From: Cryptomeria japonica
Lineage: Eukaryota > Streptophyta > Pinopsida > Cupressales > Cupressaceae
DNA length: 64,000 bases
Direction: 5' to 3'
NCBI RefSeq assembly: GCF_030272615.1
Contig: NC_081412.1
Span: 25,760,501 to 25,824,500 of the forward strand
A model generated the notes under the pieces. It worked only from the letters and a program-made list of their open reading frames with translations, searched no databases and was not told where the DNA came from. This document shows positions 1-12,512 of the stretch, one piece after another. Position numbers and translations under genes: made by a program. Each line of letters opens with the position of its first letter. The first letter of the stretch is position 1.

Positions 1-1
1 G

Positions 2-1913
2 GGAATGCATTCCTTAAGATTAGGAGTAGAGAGGATCTTTAACCCTAAAGGCCATATGAATTTCGTAAGACAAAAAATCTTGACCAAAGTGGCGATCACC
101 CATGAGGTGAATTATGACGAAGATGTTATAAGGAATTGTGTCACCACAGGAAATGGAATATTAATGAAGCTTGAGTAAAAGAAGGAAAAAGATCCAAGTT
201 TTCTAAGATTTTATGCAGAAGAGAGTAACCCTCTTAAGAGGATTGATTTGATATTTGATATGGTAAATCAATAGCTGAGGGTGAGGGCCAACCATCCAAG
301 CCTACAATGCTCCCGGTCAACAGACCAAAAGGAGTTGTATTTATTGAGCCTCCTGTAGATGCAATTTATGTGCAATAATCCTCACCAAGCCCACCACTTG
401 ATCAACCAATGTCTAAAACACAAAAGAAAAACACAAAAGATTGATGATCTAGATCCCCTTGTACCATATAAAATTACAAAAGTAGGGGATACAAATGAAG
501 TTGCCAGTACACTGAGGGACATGATAAATGATGTATAGGTTGATCAACCCTAAAAATCACCACCCAGATATGAGACTAAGGCCCACAAGCCTGAAGCTAG
601 GAGGGATATGAAAGCACAAAATAAGCAGGAGCCACATGAGGATGAGAGGTTTGCAATTTCTCAGAGATTTATAGAGGATGATGAATTTGTAAAAACATCT
701 AAGTTTAAATATTTTTGGGTCAAAATGAAGATGAGAGAGTTTGAGGAAAGGGTACAAATGAAAAAGATGGGGGCAAATGAGTCCCAACGTGATGAGATTG
801 TTACCCGAACTTTCAAGGAACTTAGGATAAATGAGATTGATATCATTCTGGATGAAACTAGAAGGATGGTGTTGAGAAGTGATATGTTGATTATTCTAGG
901 TATGGAAGTACAAAAGGTATGCTCATTGACCAAGTGAAAAGTCAAGAGGACCTCATGTTGATTGTAGAATTTGATTTAGAATAGGGAATGAGTGGCATAA
1001 GGTACAACCCTAAGATTGAAACTTTTGCTTAGTGGTTAAAGCATAAAAATATAGAGAAACTGAAATTGTTTGGATATTGTTCAAGAGATGAGGGGCACAA
1101 CCATGGTCAAAACACTTAAGGAAACTTTGGCATTGGAAGCAGTCACCGAGACAATGCACTCAACTATGTTGACTCAAGCTATTGTTAAAAATATGGAGCT
1201 CAAATTGGTGGAATACGAGAAGTCCCAAGTTGATATGAATGAACAAATAAATTGGTTGTTTATGGAAAATGTAAGATTGGGACAACAATTAGGAGCAATG
1301 CCATCTCAAGTCAAAGAGCTTGTTGTATATCAATCCTCCAAAAACAAAAAGCCTAGTGTTGATACAATTTCTATGGAACAACTGAATACATTGAAGCAGG
1401 GATGGGACAAGGAGATTGAAGAGTTGAAAGGGGCCAATGAAGCTGTCAGGAAAGGAGTCAAAAACCAAGTCTTTGATACACTTGAAAATATTGGACCATA
1501 GGGTAATATTTGTCATGGATAAAGGAGAAGATGTGCATAGGTGTTATACTGATTTGTTGCAAACATTGGAACAATTGAAAACACATGTACCTATCCTAGA
1601 CCCACTATTCAAAAAGTGGCAACCTATTCAACACACCTTGGCCACCTTATGTAAGGTTCTACAAAGGAGTGATGATGCTCTAGTAGCTTTGAAGCCCATA
1701 GAGAAAATGGTGAGAATGGTGGTTGATTAAAGCCAATACATATATGGGGAGGAACATAAAATCAAAGCAAGAATTGAATCCTTTCACACATTCAAGCATT
1801 GGTATATTCTGGAAATACTTGAAGGAGATGCTCAACTTAAAGATCTAGACAAATGGAAGGAGGAATTTACTCAAATAGTGCTCAATCTCATTTGCAAAAA
1901 TATCAAGCAATAA
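2..1913 (+). pseudogene. Decayed coiled-coil-rich coding remnant, unrecognised
   Basis: A coding-like stretch open at the window's left edge. It keeps one frame (2-235, 608-937, 1070-1501) with excursions to a second frame at about 270-420 and 900-1060 and a final shift to a third frame from about 1500 to a TAA at 1911-1913. Several in-frame stops show decay. The predicted residues are rich in K, E, Q and L; 1070-1501 and 1500-1911 look like coiled coil (for example EQLNTLKQGWDKEIEEL). I see no reverse transcriptase, integrase, zinc knuckle or transposase motif. The style resembles the coiled-coil ORF found next to the Copia 3' LTR at 16997-18127, so a transposon accessory or gag-like ORF is possible, but this is a guess. 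A decayed host gene is the alternative. Confidence 0.5.
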
Positions 1914-4900
1914 ATGTTTCAAGTTTTAATGTCACCATGGATAGAATAATTGCATTAGAACCAGACTAGTCAAGATTCATCACAGAGGATGGAGTAATAC
2001 TGGATAAAATATTGAAAGATCATTTGGTAAATGTGCCACAAATTCATGAGTATAAGTGGCCAAATGGTTATACAGTATATCAATGCGAACAAAGTACCTA
2101 ACTCCCTTTGAGTATTAGCCTTGTTGCAGAGCAGTTGAGTTTTTGGATCCTCAAGCTTGGTTTTCATAATTTTTTAGTTTCTATTGCACCAACATCACTA
2201 TTTCAGAATGATTCAATGGTAAATATAATAGAATATGCTTCATAGAATTGTATAGCCTTGTCAAACCTTTGGGTCATGGGTATCTACTTGCAAAATGAAG
2301 AGAGTGAACATTCGTTTTATGTTTACCAATTTCATCTCATTTTATTGCTCTTTTATTTTTCATTGCATGTCATTAAATGACATTGTATTATGTTACAAAA
2401 GACACAATGATATATTAATTAGGCAAGTAGTTATGGCTTTTCCTATTTGGGTGAGAACATTTCAAATGGTTTTTTGAAATGTAACGATTTGAAGCTTGTC
2501 TCTTCCTTCATTTTTCCTATAGGAAGGAAACTGAGACCAAAATAGGTGTTTAGAATTGGTAGAAAAGTTTTTGGACAAATGCTTAGATCTTTTGAAACAA
2601 TAATGGAGATGATGCAATAATTTGGTGTTCAAAATTTGGTTTCAATTGTTTTGTGGCAATTAATGAACAATATTATTTGGTTGTCTCCAATTTGCTTTCT
2701 TTCTTGTTATATGAATTAGAATATCAAGCATGTGTATGGTCCATTCTAACAAATTTGTGTTTTTGTGTGGTTTACTAAATTGGTTTCTTCAAGAAAGAAT
2801 TAAATTCATTTGAGTAGATCATAGTAATTTGGAACATTCACTTTGGATTAAAAAGAAGAGCTTGATAATTTAAATGCTTGCACATTTATGCAAGACATAA
2901 ACAGTAAAGTACCAGACAACTAGAATTATAATCATTGAGAGAACACATATCAATTTATTATCTGATTTCATTGCCCTGTGGAGAAGGCACTGGTCAATGT
3001 TGTTCCCAAAACATATTCATTAAAATCTTATGTATATTTAAAATTGCGTTGCAAGGTTTAGTTTAGTTGATTTTTTCTATTTTTCACCTCATGCCAATGC
3101 AAAGTAGATAACAAAGGGTAATTGGAGTTAAAGATGTGATTGTAAGAAGCCCTTAGATTGCATGGGATTTCATCTTCATAAATTCACCACATTGTTTTGA
3201 AGGGTAGTCATTAAGGGTGAAATTAGTTTACCCACCAAGGTCTTGAAAAGCCTAAAGAGTGGGGAATTGAAATCAGTTAGGTTAATTTTGTCCGTTGGCC
3301 AAATATGATATTGAACTTAAATATAATGATTGGCATACCTTTAGGTTTTAATCTGTTGATTTGGGAACCAACAAAACTAACATGTATTGTACCTCTAATG
3401 TTAGAAACAATAATTAAAATTTAATTGGCTTTAACAAGGTCCATTTAAAAAAAATAAAAAATCTTTTATATGTTTCTTGAAAACACATGCTTCACAAAAA
3501 TTCAACAAAGCACTAGTATCTCATTTTAATTCAATGGATTCTTTAGATCTTATCATATGTTGCATGCTCTAAAATTTTAGTTCTTAGTATCATTTAAAGT
3601 ATCAAAAACAAACACATGTTTACCTTTAGATACAAATGCAAGATTGTGCAAGTTACCATCTCTTCTTCCTTGACCAATAACCTAGTTTTTCTCATTAAAT
3701 AAGAAAAATTAGTTGAAAATTAACCTTAATACTAATTATTATAATATTACTTTAAAGTAGATTATGATAAGTATTTATTATATTCAATAACTTCTTTATA
3801 TTGTTTCTTAACTCCATTACGAAATAATTTAACTTTAGTGTGTGCAATATTCACTTTGGCCTCCTTTTTATTATCAGTTCCATTAAATTACAAATTCATG
3901 TAGTGCACTTTTAGGTTATGATCATCTTAGTTTGGTATTATGTATCTTGTGTTTAGAACCTACATATGTTGGTAATCCTATAGTGTATGGCACTTACATT
4001 TGTAAATAATCCACTTATTTTGAAGGTGGCATGTATTAGGGATGTTATAATCTTATATTGAGACATAAGGTTCTATAAAGTTGGCATATCCTCATTTCAT
4101 ATACATGAATGGTTGATAAATATATTGTATCTGTCTCAATGAATATCTAAATCATTATATTAATTCTTTATTCAAACATTATGGTGCATAAGGTTGTGTT
4201 CTCTTATACTTAAGGAGTCAAGTGATTATCTCTAATTTCATCAATCTCATGTCATTGCTTAATGATATTAGTTCAATCTTTTGTTACTTCATTTTTATGG
4301 CAATTTTTGTGTGTATTCCTACATAGTATCAGACCAAGAGTGGATCTTGTGTTTCAAGAGAAACATTAAGTGGCTAAAAAGTAAATATCATTTGGGGAGG
4401 AATTTGACACATTTCTCTTTTGTAAAAGGACTTAAAAAGAAGGCATATTCTAGAACATAATATATCATATTTTATTGGTTTTTTGGATTCCATACAAAAT
4501 ATCATCAAAGATACAACTTTTATATGTTGAAAATTATTTCATTTATTGACACAAGTTCAATCTCAAATATTTTTTACGGTTATCCCCAAAGATGTAGACG
4601 GTAGGCACATGTGCAATCTATTGTTTTTGTATTAGGTCATGTCAGATAAACATAGACTCACCTTCTCAACAAATTGTGCAATGACATCACATCAAAATAA
4701 TGCCAACCAACCATGTTAGCATTAATATATCAATGTTAGCACCATGTTATCCTACCATAATGACCACATTATTTGTCTGTTAGTGTGCCACATCAAAAGG
4801 TCTACAACCACATCATCACATTGAATTCCTAAATGAAAATTAGGTTGCCCACAAGTGACAATAGCATATATTAAATGAATGCTAGAAGCTAGTTCAAAAA

Positions 4901-5647
4901 AATTGAGAATTTAGTCATAGATGATGTAGGAGTTGAAGACTAGCTCAATGTCCCAAGATCACATACAAAAACAAAGACAAAATTTCACAAGGGAGTATGC
5001 AATAAATGAGCTTGCCTGATATTAAGATCTATGGGATATGATCTTTCAATCTATGATTTTTATTAAAGTGTACACTGGTCTTGATTATAAAGGAAAGGTG
5101 AGAGATAGGATTAAACAAGATCATGACATGTGTCTTAATCCTATATCATGGGAAAACTAACTCAAACAGATATTAAATGACCTCGGAAATGAGAATTAAA
5201 TGCCAAAAGATAAGATAATATCTAATTGACAACTAAGACCTTCTAGAAGTATTCCTGGGACCTAAGTTAACATGTGAATATGAGACACTAATAATTAGTT
5301 AGGTCATATGAATACTCAACCTTTAAGAGCTCATAACATGTTCACGTGGACTCTATTTGAGCCCATCCTTGAATTGTTGGAAAGGTTGTCCAAAAATATA
5401 CCTTAAATATATACTTTGATATATAGGTTTTGAAATGTTCTTTTATTTTCTTGTCATGCCATAAGATGTGAAAAGTTTTCACAAGATTTTTAAAACCTCC
5501 CTCTTAATAGCCTCCCTCATTTTCACAATTTAACACTATATCTCTTATTATTGGGATACCTTTTTACATTGGAATCCCTAGCTTTACAAGTACACTAGTG
5601 TTAAAATTGAAAATAAAATAAAATAATCCTTGGTATATCATAAATAA

Positions 5648-6049
5648 TATATACAAGTTAATCAAGGTGACCCATTGTGGTACTAACATTGATGGTGTGA
5701 ATAGGATATATTACCTAATTGGTTTCCGTTTTGGGTTATTTTTACACTTAGTTTTACTTAGGGTGTTTACTTCATATATCTCAAGCAATAAGATTAAAAC
5801 ATGTGCCATAATTTTAGATTATCCCATGTCTCAGTCTTTCTTATATATACAAGTTTAGCAAGGTGGCCTCTTGTGGTATTGACATTGATGGTGTGAATAG
5901 GGTATATTACCTAACTAGTTTCCCTTTTGGGTTCTATTTACAATTATTTACTTTATTTTACTTAGCACGTTTACTTTTTATATCTCAAGAAATAAGATTA
6001 AAACATGTGCCATAATTTTAGACTATCTTATGTCTCAACCTTTTCCTTA
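5648..6049. repeat. Two-copy tandem duplication, ~200-bp unit
   Basis: Two diverged copies, about 196 bp (5648-5843) and 206 bp (5844-6049). Each opens with TATATACAAGTT and carries in order a CATTGATGGTGTGAATAG block, a TTACCTAA block, and an AAGATTAAAACATGTGCCAT block. A third TATATAC follows at 6050. The copies differ by scattered substitutions and small indels, so the duplication is not recent. Confidence 0.8.
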
Positions 6050-6453
6050 TATATACAACAATTTATCATCATAATTAGTCTCACATATATATTTGCATCT
6101 CTTGATAGAAAACAATTACTCCCTCATTTTCAATTTCCCTTGTTCTTTCATCGAAGCTACTTGGTCTTGGGTGGTTATCTCCATAGCCAAATATTACATA
6201 GTATACAAATATTTAATATCAAATTTTATATAGTATTAGATCTTGTCAGATTTCTCTTGTTAGTTTTTTGAGATATCTAAGTTACAAGTCACAAATATTG
6301 TATTTCTTGAAAATTTAAGTATATCGTTCAATTATTTGAGTTATGACTTAGAGAATTAAAAACCTTGATAAATTATCAAATTTGATGGAATCTTCTTTGT
6401 GAAATTTTATTGCAAGTATATTTTGGAGCTTGATAGGCTAAATCTAAGCTATT

Positions 6454-6458
6454 GAGTC
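6454..6458. repeat. Target site duplication of element A (left copy, GAGTC)
   Basis: GAGTC directly precedes the 5' LTR and recurs at 29415-29419 directly after the 3' LTR. Five-base duplication is normal for Gypsy integration and fixes the element's outer borders. Confidence 0.9.
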
Positions 6459-7021
6459 TGTAGTCACATAAATTTGTCCATTTAATTAAATGAATATTTA
6501 CTATTTATTTGATTATTAAATCCACTAGCCAACAATTAATTAAATTAGTATTTAATTAATTCATCCTTGCACTCTTCTGCTATTAATTAAATAAAGTATT
6601 CAATTTATTTAAATTAATTCATTAAACCACACCTCTAAATCAATTAAATGAATAAATCATATTTATTTAATTTAACCCCCTTTACTCTTTTAAATAAATA
6701 ACAAAATATTTATTTAAATCACTAAACAGATTCCCCCCACTTGCATTCTCCTACAAATGCAAGTTGCAACCACAATTGAAATAAATTAATTTTATTTTAA
6801 TTAAAATCCTATTTTCCCTCACCCACCAAACCCACTTGCAATCCAAAATCCCCTTCTAGACCCTTCTAAACCACTTTCTAATAATTCCTAATTAGCCTAA
6901 TCCATCTCCTAAATATTGTCACATTCCTAAGCAACTTGAAGTCACTTCTCAAAGCCTTCAAAGTCTTTGAAAAACATTTAATACTTTATGTGTTCAACAA
7001 GCTAACCCCTAAAGTCTTCCA

Positions 7022-7077
7022 AACCACTAATGGCTCTTACATGACCATTAATGGCTCTTACATAACCATTTATGGTT
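7022..7077. repeat. 21-bp tandem repeats with palindromic core in the LTR
   Basis: About 2.5 copies of ACCATTAATGGCTCTTACAT; the core CCATTAATGG is a perfect inverted repeat and the last partial copy is AACCATTTATGGTT. The same block occurs in the 3' LTR (about 28491-28550) and, in reverse orientation, in both element C LTRs (46265-46322 and about 63723-63780), where the variants also keep the palindromic core. Confidence 0.75.
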
Positions 7078-7452
7078 AACTCAACTCACCCACATGGTTA
7101 GAGACTTTACCTCTAACTCAACCCTCATTTGACTCATGGGTCTCTTCAAGCATTTATTGCTTTGACCATGGTTATCCTCACTAACTCTTGCACAAGAGTT
7201 TATCCATTGGATAAAGACATTATTTATTGGATAATGGCTTTATTCATTCAACTCAACGTTAACCTTACCTCCCAAGTTAACCTTCAAGTCATGTCAAGCA
7301 TTTAATGCTTATTCCCTCCCCTCTCAACCCATCTCTTGTTGACATTTGTCATCCAGGGATTGGATCGAAAGCCCTCACATGGATCATAAACCCCTCAATC
7401 CTAACTCTTGATGAGATTACTCAATCTCAACCCTCCATTGCTCCATTTTACC

Positions 7453-7463
7453 TATAAATAGAG
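7453..7463 (+). promoter_or_regulatory. TATA box of element A 5' LTR
   Basis: TATAAATAGAG about 485 bp before the LTR end, a good plant TATA match in the expected position for the U3/R border. The same sequence is at 28920-28930 in the 3' LTR and, reversed, at 45957-45967 and 63416-63426 in element C. Transcription should start about 30 bp downstream; this was not tested. Confidence 0.75.
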
Positions 7464-7949
7464 CTCATTTCTTCATAATCCAGATCCTAAAATCTTGTAT
7501 GCATCTAATTTATAGTGAAATTTAGAGAGCATTTAGCATAATAATCTACATTTGTCTTTTGGGCTAAAATTAACATTAGATAATTAGATAATATCTCATT
7601 TTAGCTTGTTCACATTTGCATTCTCATAAGCTTTCATTCGACAATCTTGAACCTCAATAAGACATCCAGAATAGTGAAAAAAGCTACTGAGAGCTACACT
7701 CATTTGAGAACTTGGAGAGGAGAGGAACAAGGGAGGAGTAGCCACAAACATGGTGGAGGGCATTTGGAGATGTCTTATTGCATTTCTTAGATTTGTTAAG
7801 CTTTCTATTTTGTGTTTTGTGTCTCTCTTGATATGCTTGCTTAGGATAATATTTGATTTGTGATTTCTAACACTAACACTTGGTTTGTTGCTTGTGTGTT
7901 TGTGTTTGTCTTAACAATATCCTAACAATCCTTTTTGTAGAGCATCATT

Positions 7950-7966
7950 TGGTGAACCCGACATGA
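7950..7966 (+). other. Primer-binding site of element A
   Basis: TGGTGAACCCGACATGA, two bases after the 5' LTR. The leading TGG pairs with the CCA end of a tRNA. It is not the initiator-Met site (TGGTATCAGAGC). Element C has the same site with one change (62938-62954, reverse strand). I cannot name the tRNA from memory with confidence. Confidence 0.85.
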
Positions 7967-8039
7967 ATCAAACACGCAACCTTCTGATAATGTTTTTGAA
8001 AAACTACTAACCTTTCATGTTTTAATTGACACATAGGTC

Positions 8040-8345
8040 GCACTTTAGCACCATTGTTCATGCTCTAGAGCCTTCGAAAGTTGGTGATTTAGCGTTATTG
8101 TTCGCAATAATAGTGTTATTATCTTCTAACTAGCGCTATCATCCTTCTTATAGCACTATTGTGTCTAGTTTTAGCACTTTTAGCTCACTGTTTGACATAA
8201 TTTATTCTGTTTGATAGAGTCTTTTAGCACTTATGTCTCTTTTTATAACGTTGTTGTACTTCTTTTAACGCGTTTGTTTGTTATTTAGTGCTTTCGTGTT
8301 AAATAGCGCTTATGTTTTCACACAGAGTAGTGATATTGTAATAGA
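8040..8345 (+). repeat. AGCGCT-type degenerate repeats in the element A leader
   Basis: Loosely spaced variants of TAGCGCTATTG (AGCGTTATTG, AGCACTATTG, AGCGCTTATG and others) over about 300 bp. The core AGCGCT is its own reverse complement. The same motif fills the PMD intron at 27080-27350 of this element and both corresponding places in element C. Confidence 0.7.
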
Positions 8346-9852
8346 GAGTTGTAAAAACACCTTTGTAACCGAAAAATAAAAAAAATTAGGCTTGTAGAAG
8401 CCCGCCAAAAATTCGGATTTTACTAACTAGTTTCTTTTTTTGTAGGTTTTGACTAAATCTCATTGCAGGATTGGAGGACTTAAATTAGAAAGCTTTTATT
8501 CTTGTTTTTACTAACTTTGTTAAAGTTAGGATAAAATGAATTCACTTTATTTTATTGGTTAAAAATCAACTTCACTTCAATTTGGGTTTTAAAATTAATC
8601 ACACTTTTCAGTTTGGAGCTCTAAAAAGAACATCATTTTGCAAACTAAAAAAGAACCACAAAAACTCAAACAAACAAATTTGTTTTTGCAAGTTAGGAAC
8701 AATTTTCATTTGGTGCTTAAAATCAACAAGACAATTTTTATTTCTTGCATCAAATTAAAAATCACAATCAACACTTCGTTTTGGGCAAGTTTAAAAAGAA
8801 CAAACCATTTGTCCCTTCAAGTTCAAATCGATTTAATTCAAGCAAAACGTGTTTCAAATTCAGTTGACCAGGATTTCATGTTCCTAGATTACATAAACAT
8901 TTTGCCATTGAAGTTAAAAATAACACCATTTTTGTTGGAGCAACATCTCCAAATAGTTAGATCACATTGCTATAAACTTGGTTAAAAAGAACAAGTGTTT
9001 TTGGTGATTGGCACACTTGTGCAAAGTTTGTCGAGTGGTCCTACTTCTAACACACACTATCCTCTCCCTTGGCTTTAGTGGTCCTAGGTGCAAGAGAAAA
9101 GTGTTAGTAACAGTCAAAATTTTATCTTTTTAAGAGAGGCCTGCCAAGAGACACATCACTCTTGGGAATGACCTCGCGTAGTAAATCCTTCGAGCCGCTA
9201 TAGAAATCAGGTGTGAGTGAAAGTTGTAGCCTTGGGTATAGTTGTTCCTACAGTGTATCTTGCCGAAAGGACATATGGGCCCCACCACAAGTTACAAGGC
9301 TCTTAAGTGAGTCACTGCATAATGAACTTATGTCCAAAAACACCAAATATTACTAGACACCTTTTTATATAGGAACCCACCCATTCTATTGATTGAGGAT
9401 CTTTCTGAGAAGTTCAGTGCAAGAGCATAGATGGTTTTGCTCCCAAGATACTCACCATACATATTTCCTTGAGTGGAAACAGGGTTTTCTGAAAGGCTAC
9501 TTGTAGCTTGATAAAAGTGGTGACTCGCCCATCATAGGGATCATATATCTGTTATGCTCGCGCAAGACTTACTATATCACATCCTTACCTGCTACGACGA
9601 GATTCATAAGGTATGTAGTACCAAAGTTGAAGAAATGTCAAGATGTGGGCTGACATTATCGCAACTGGCCATTTGAACTTACGGATAAAGTGTATTTGAA
9701 GTGTCTTCGTTTTGTGTTAGACTAGTGATAAATTGAGCTGACTTCAGGCTTTTGGCAAAACATACAAAAATATTTGAAAAGGGTTCAAAAAGTTCAAAGA
9801 TTGGGTTGATTTAGACCCACACTTATTTTGTGCCTTTTGAGGCAACATTATT
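8346..9852 (+). other. Element A 5' leader, noncoding
   Basis: Untranslated leader between the repeats and ORF1. 8555-8985 is rich in AAAAGAAC and AAAATCA patterns without a credible ORF. 9040-9650 is clearly alignable by eye with element C (about 61070-61680, reverse strand), including GAGAGGCCTGCCAAG, CCGAAAGGACA and GGCTCTTAAGTGAGTCACTGCA. That level of noncoding similarity fits a packaging or dimerisation region. Confidence 0.6.
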
Positions 9853-10002
9853 GTGTTTGTGTGCTTGCTCTGTTTTCTTGTCAAAGAAAGTCAAAACCAA
9901 TTAAAAAAAAAAACAAGTATTCATCCAACACAAAATTCCATCCAACATTTGACCAACAAACAAAAAACATCAAAACAAAGTGCAAGCAAGATATCAAATT
10001 AT

Positions 10003-10479
10003 ATGACCATCCTTCAAATTTCGAGAAAAGGGAATCTTCATCAACATATCAATTTGAAGAGAAGACCATTAAGTTCAAAGGCTTTCATCAAAAGGAGGAA
10101 ATTTTTCTATCTCAATAGACAAACTTTTGTCTGACATGGAGCCTTCTTGCATCATATGCGTCTATATCTTCAAGGAAAATCCAATGAGTTTGATAAAGAG
10201 CCCTTGAACAACAAAGCTTTTACTCAGTATAGAGCTTTGAGTTATAATAAAAATAGAGGCAAAATCAACCCTGATTTCTTTTCAAACATTTGCAGTACAT
10301 ATAACATAGCTCGGGAAGAACCACCAACCCTTGAGAGACAAGAGGAAGAATTTTTCCCATATGTAACACAAAGTTTTATTGAAGTTCCCATCCACTCTCA
10401 CATTCATACATCATCAATTCATTTCAACTCTCAAAACATAAAAAGGTCTTGTCCTAAGTTCTTTTTAGATATTCCTTAA
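10003..10479 (+). pseudogene. ORF1 upstream of gag (element A), one in-frame stop
   Basis: A small ORF ahead of gag, function unknown. I chose the ATG at 10003 because element C has an ATG at the matching place (both read M-T-I-L); the frame is open upstream to 9853 but without an ATG. One TGA at 10132-10134 interrupts it. Residues on both sides match element C ORF1: a basic block RRPLSSKAFIKRRKFFYLNR, then MRLYLQGK and YRALSYNKN, then acidic EEPPTLERQEEEFFPYVTQ. No known domain is recognised. Ogre-type Tat elements are known to carry an extra ORF before gag, which fits. This copy continues about 35 residues past the point where the C copy is cut short. Confidence 0.6.
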
Positions 10480-10808
10480 ATCAAAACAACACATCACTTT
10501 TTAGAGTGTCTCTACATCTAGGATAAACTCATCCTAAGAGGGATTTCTACGCAAGTTAAAACTAGTCTATGAGTGCATCCTCTCGTTACTAGGTAGCTTG
10601 ATTTGTAACACATCTCAGACCTTGCTATACCTTATCATATCAACATTTTTAACAAACACAACAAGCAATTCATAAAAGGACTTTGGTAACATCAAACCTT
10701 CAGTGTTAGAGATCCATCTTCTAAAACACTTCACAAAACATTTATCTCTCATTCCATCACCAACTCATAATCACTTTCATAGAACTTCAAAAACAACTTT
10801 CAAACAAA

Positions 10809-12317
10809 ATGGCCCACACCAAATCAAGAACTAGACAACTAGAGATTAAAGAGGAGGAAGAAAACCTCAATGATTACCATGAGGCTATTGGAGGAGGTAC
10901 AAATGATGAATATCCTAGTACCCCAACTCCTGAAGCAATAGAAAGAGCACAACACAACCCCAGATTCAATCGAATTTTTGATGAAATCCTCAAAAACAAC
11001 GCTCAATTACGGAAAACATCAGAGAATCATAGACATAACGAGGGTGGAATAGGTTGAGATAACTTCATGTATGACCTTAATCAAGGAAATCCCCCACCTC
11101 CTCCTCCTAATACCATAGACATATTCAGGCAACAAGTTGAGAATCTAGCCCAACAACTCCATAGTGGTGTGAAAACTACCCAGTTTTCACATAATGACAT
11201 TTGTCCCTATCCCTTTGACATGAATCTACATATGCCACCTTTTCCACGAGGGTTTGAAACACCTAAGTTTGAAAAGTATCGTGGAAAAGGATACCCTAGA
11301 GATCATGTCAGGGAATTTCACTTAGCTTGCATAGAAGTGGCATATGAAGACACATATCTAATGCGCCTCTTTCCTCAGAGTTGGGGAGGGACAACCACAC
11401 AATGGTTTTCTCGATTGCCAGGTGGCATTACAACATTCAAAGAACTGGTCCAAAAGTTCATTGCATATTATTCACACAACATAGAATGCGATGTTACCAT
11501 GGCAAATATGTGCAATACCAAAAAAAAACTAGGGGAGCTATTTTTTAGCTTTCCTGCAATGGTGGAGGCAACTATCTAGTAGACGTTCTTTTCATCTACC
11601 TGAACGAGAGCTAGTGGAAATATTTATTTCCAACTTGAACGATGAAATGGAATTCCGCCTAGACATGAAGGGCACAGAGTCCTTTGATGACATGATCAAC
11701 CAGGGATTAAAATGTGAACGAGCCCTTATCAAAAAGGGACTTATCAAGATATACAATGAACCAAAAGATGGCCCTCACCCGCGTTTTAACAGTGATAAAC
11801 CCAACTTTTGGAGTAATAAAAAAAACATCGTCAATGATGGGGTCGTAGATGCAAGGACCATACAGAGTGCACAACCTGTGGTCAGATTTGCGGGGCAAAA
11901 TCCCCCTCCTAAAAACAACACCATTGCTCCTCCACAAAATCCAGGTCGCAATACACCACAAGAAGAACCAAGACAATGACAAAATTAAAACGTAAATACA
12001 CACCCTTAGGGGAACCTATTGAAATGGTATTGCATCAATTGGTCTCTTCAAATATAGTGACCTTACCAAAAACATCTAACTACGAACCTTAGGTCAAACC
12101 TCCACGGTGGAGAGATAATGAACATTGCGAATTGCACCAAGGGAAAGGGCATAAAACAAGTAACTGCCATAGACTGAAAGATCTTGTTCGGGATCTTATT
12201 GACCGAGGAGAGATTGAAATCAAAGGACATGACCCAAAAACCTCCAATAATGATCATCTCATGTTTAAGAATCCGCTTCCATCACAAGATCAAAGGGGTC
12301 CTTCCACTTTAGGGTGA
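10809..12317 (+). pseudogene. gag: gag (element A), broken
   Basis: Capsid/nucleocapsid protein that packages the element's RNA. The ATG at 10809 starts MAHTKSRTRQLEI, like MAQTRSQSRQREI in element C. The Ty3/Gypsy gag core lies at about 11220-11700 (FPRGFETPKFEKYRGKG, then ELVEIFISNLNDEMEF). A retroviral-type zinc knuckle variant is at 12123-12165: C-x2-H-x4-H-x4-C (CELH..GH....C), with His replacing the second Cys as usual in this lineage. Breaks: stop at 11055-11057, about 20 codons lost after residue 60 relative to C, frameshift near 11541, and stops near 11977-11990 and 12092. Confidence 0.85.
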
Positions 12318-12512
12318 AACACACATACAACTGATTATACGCGAGCTACCTATAATTATATTGTAAATAACCTATATGACGTCAATGAAAAAATTGCAAC
12401 CCTCACCATCAAAGATCCAAACCCTACCTACAATGTTTTTACGCGTCGTAGCAAGGTCGCTATTAAAGAAGCTCCACAAGGCACAACATCCATCCCAAAG
12501 CAGTATAACCTT

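Larger units (their letters stand above)
1914..6458. other. AT-rich gene-free stretch
   Basis: About 4.5 kb of AT-rich DNA with only short random ORFs in all frames. I found no LTR ends, coding motifs or RNA genes. The one structure seen is the tandem duplication at 5648-6049. It is the left flank of element A, which inserted after position 6458. Confidence 0.6.
6459..7947 (+). repeat. Element A 5' LTR
   Basis: 1489 bp, TG...CA ends, very similar to 27937-29414, with small indels such as the one near 6600 versus 28075. The first ~270 bp are AT-rich with repeated TTAATTAAAT-like blocks; the middle holds 21-bp repeats (7022-7077); a TATA box lies at 7453. The 3' part, GTTTGTCTTAACAATATCC, leads to the terminal GAGCATCA. 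Confidence 0.95.

Noticed and set aside
8555-8985. Overlapping ORFs of 67 and 115 codons in the element A leader
   Set aside because: Low-complexity K/N/F composition, no counterpart ORF at the matching place in element C.
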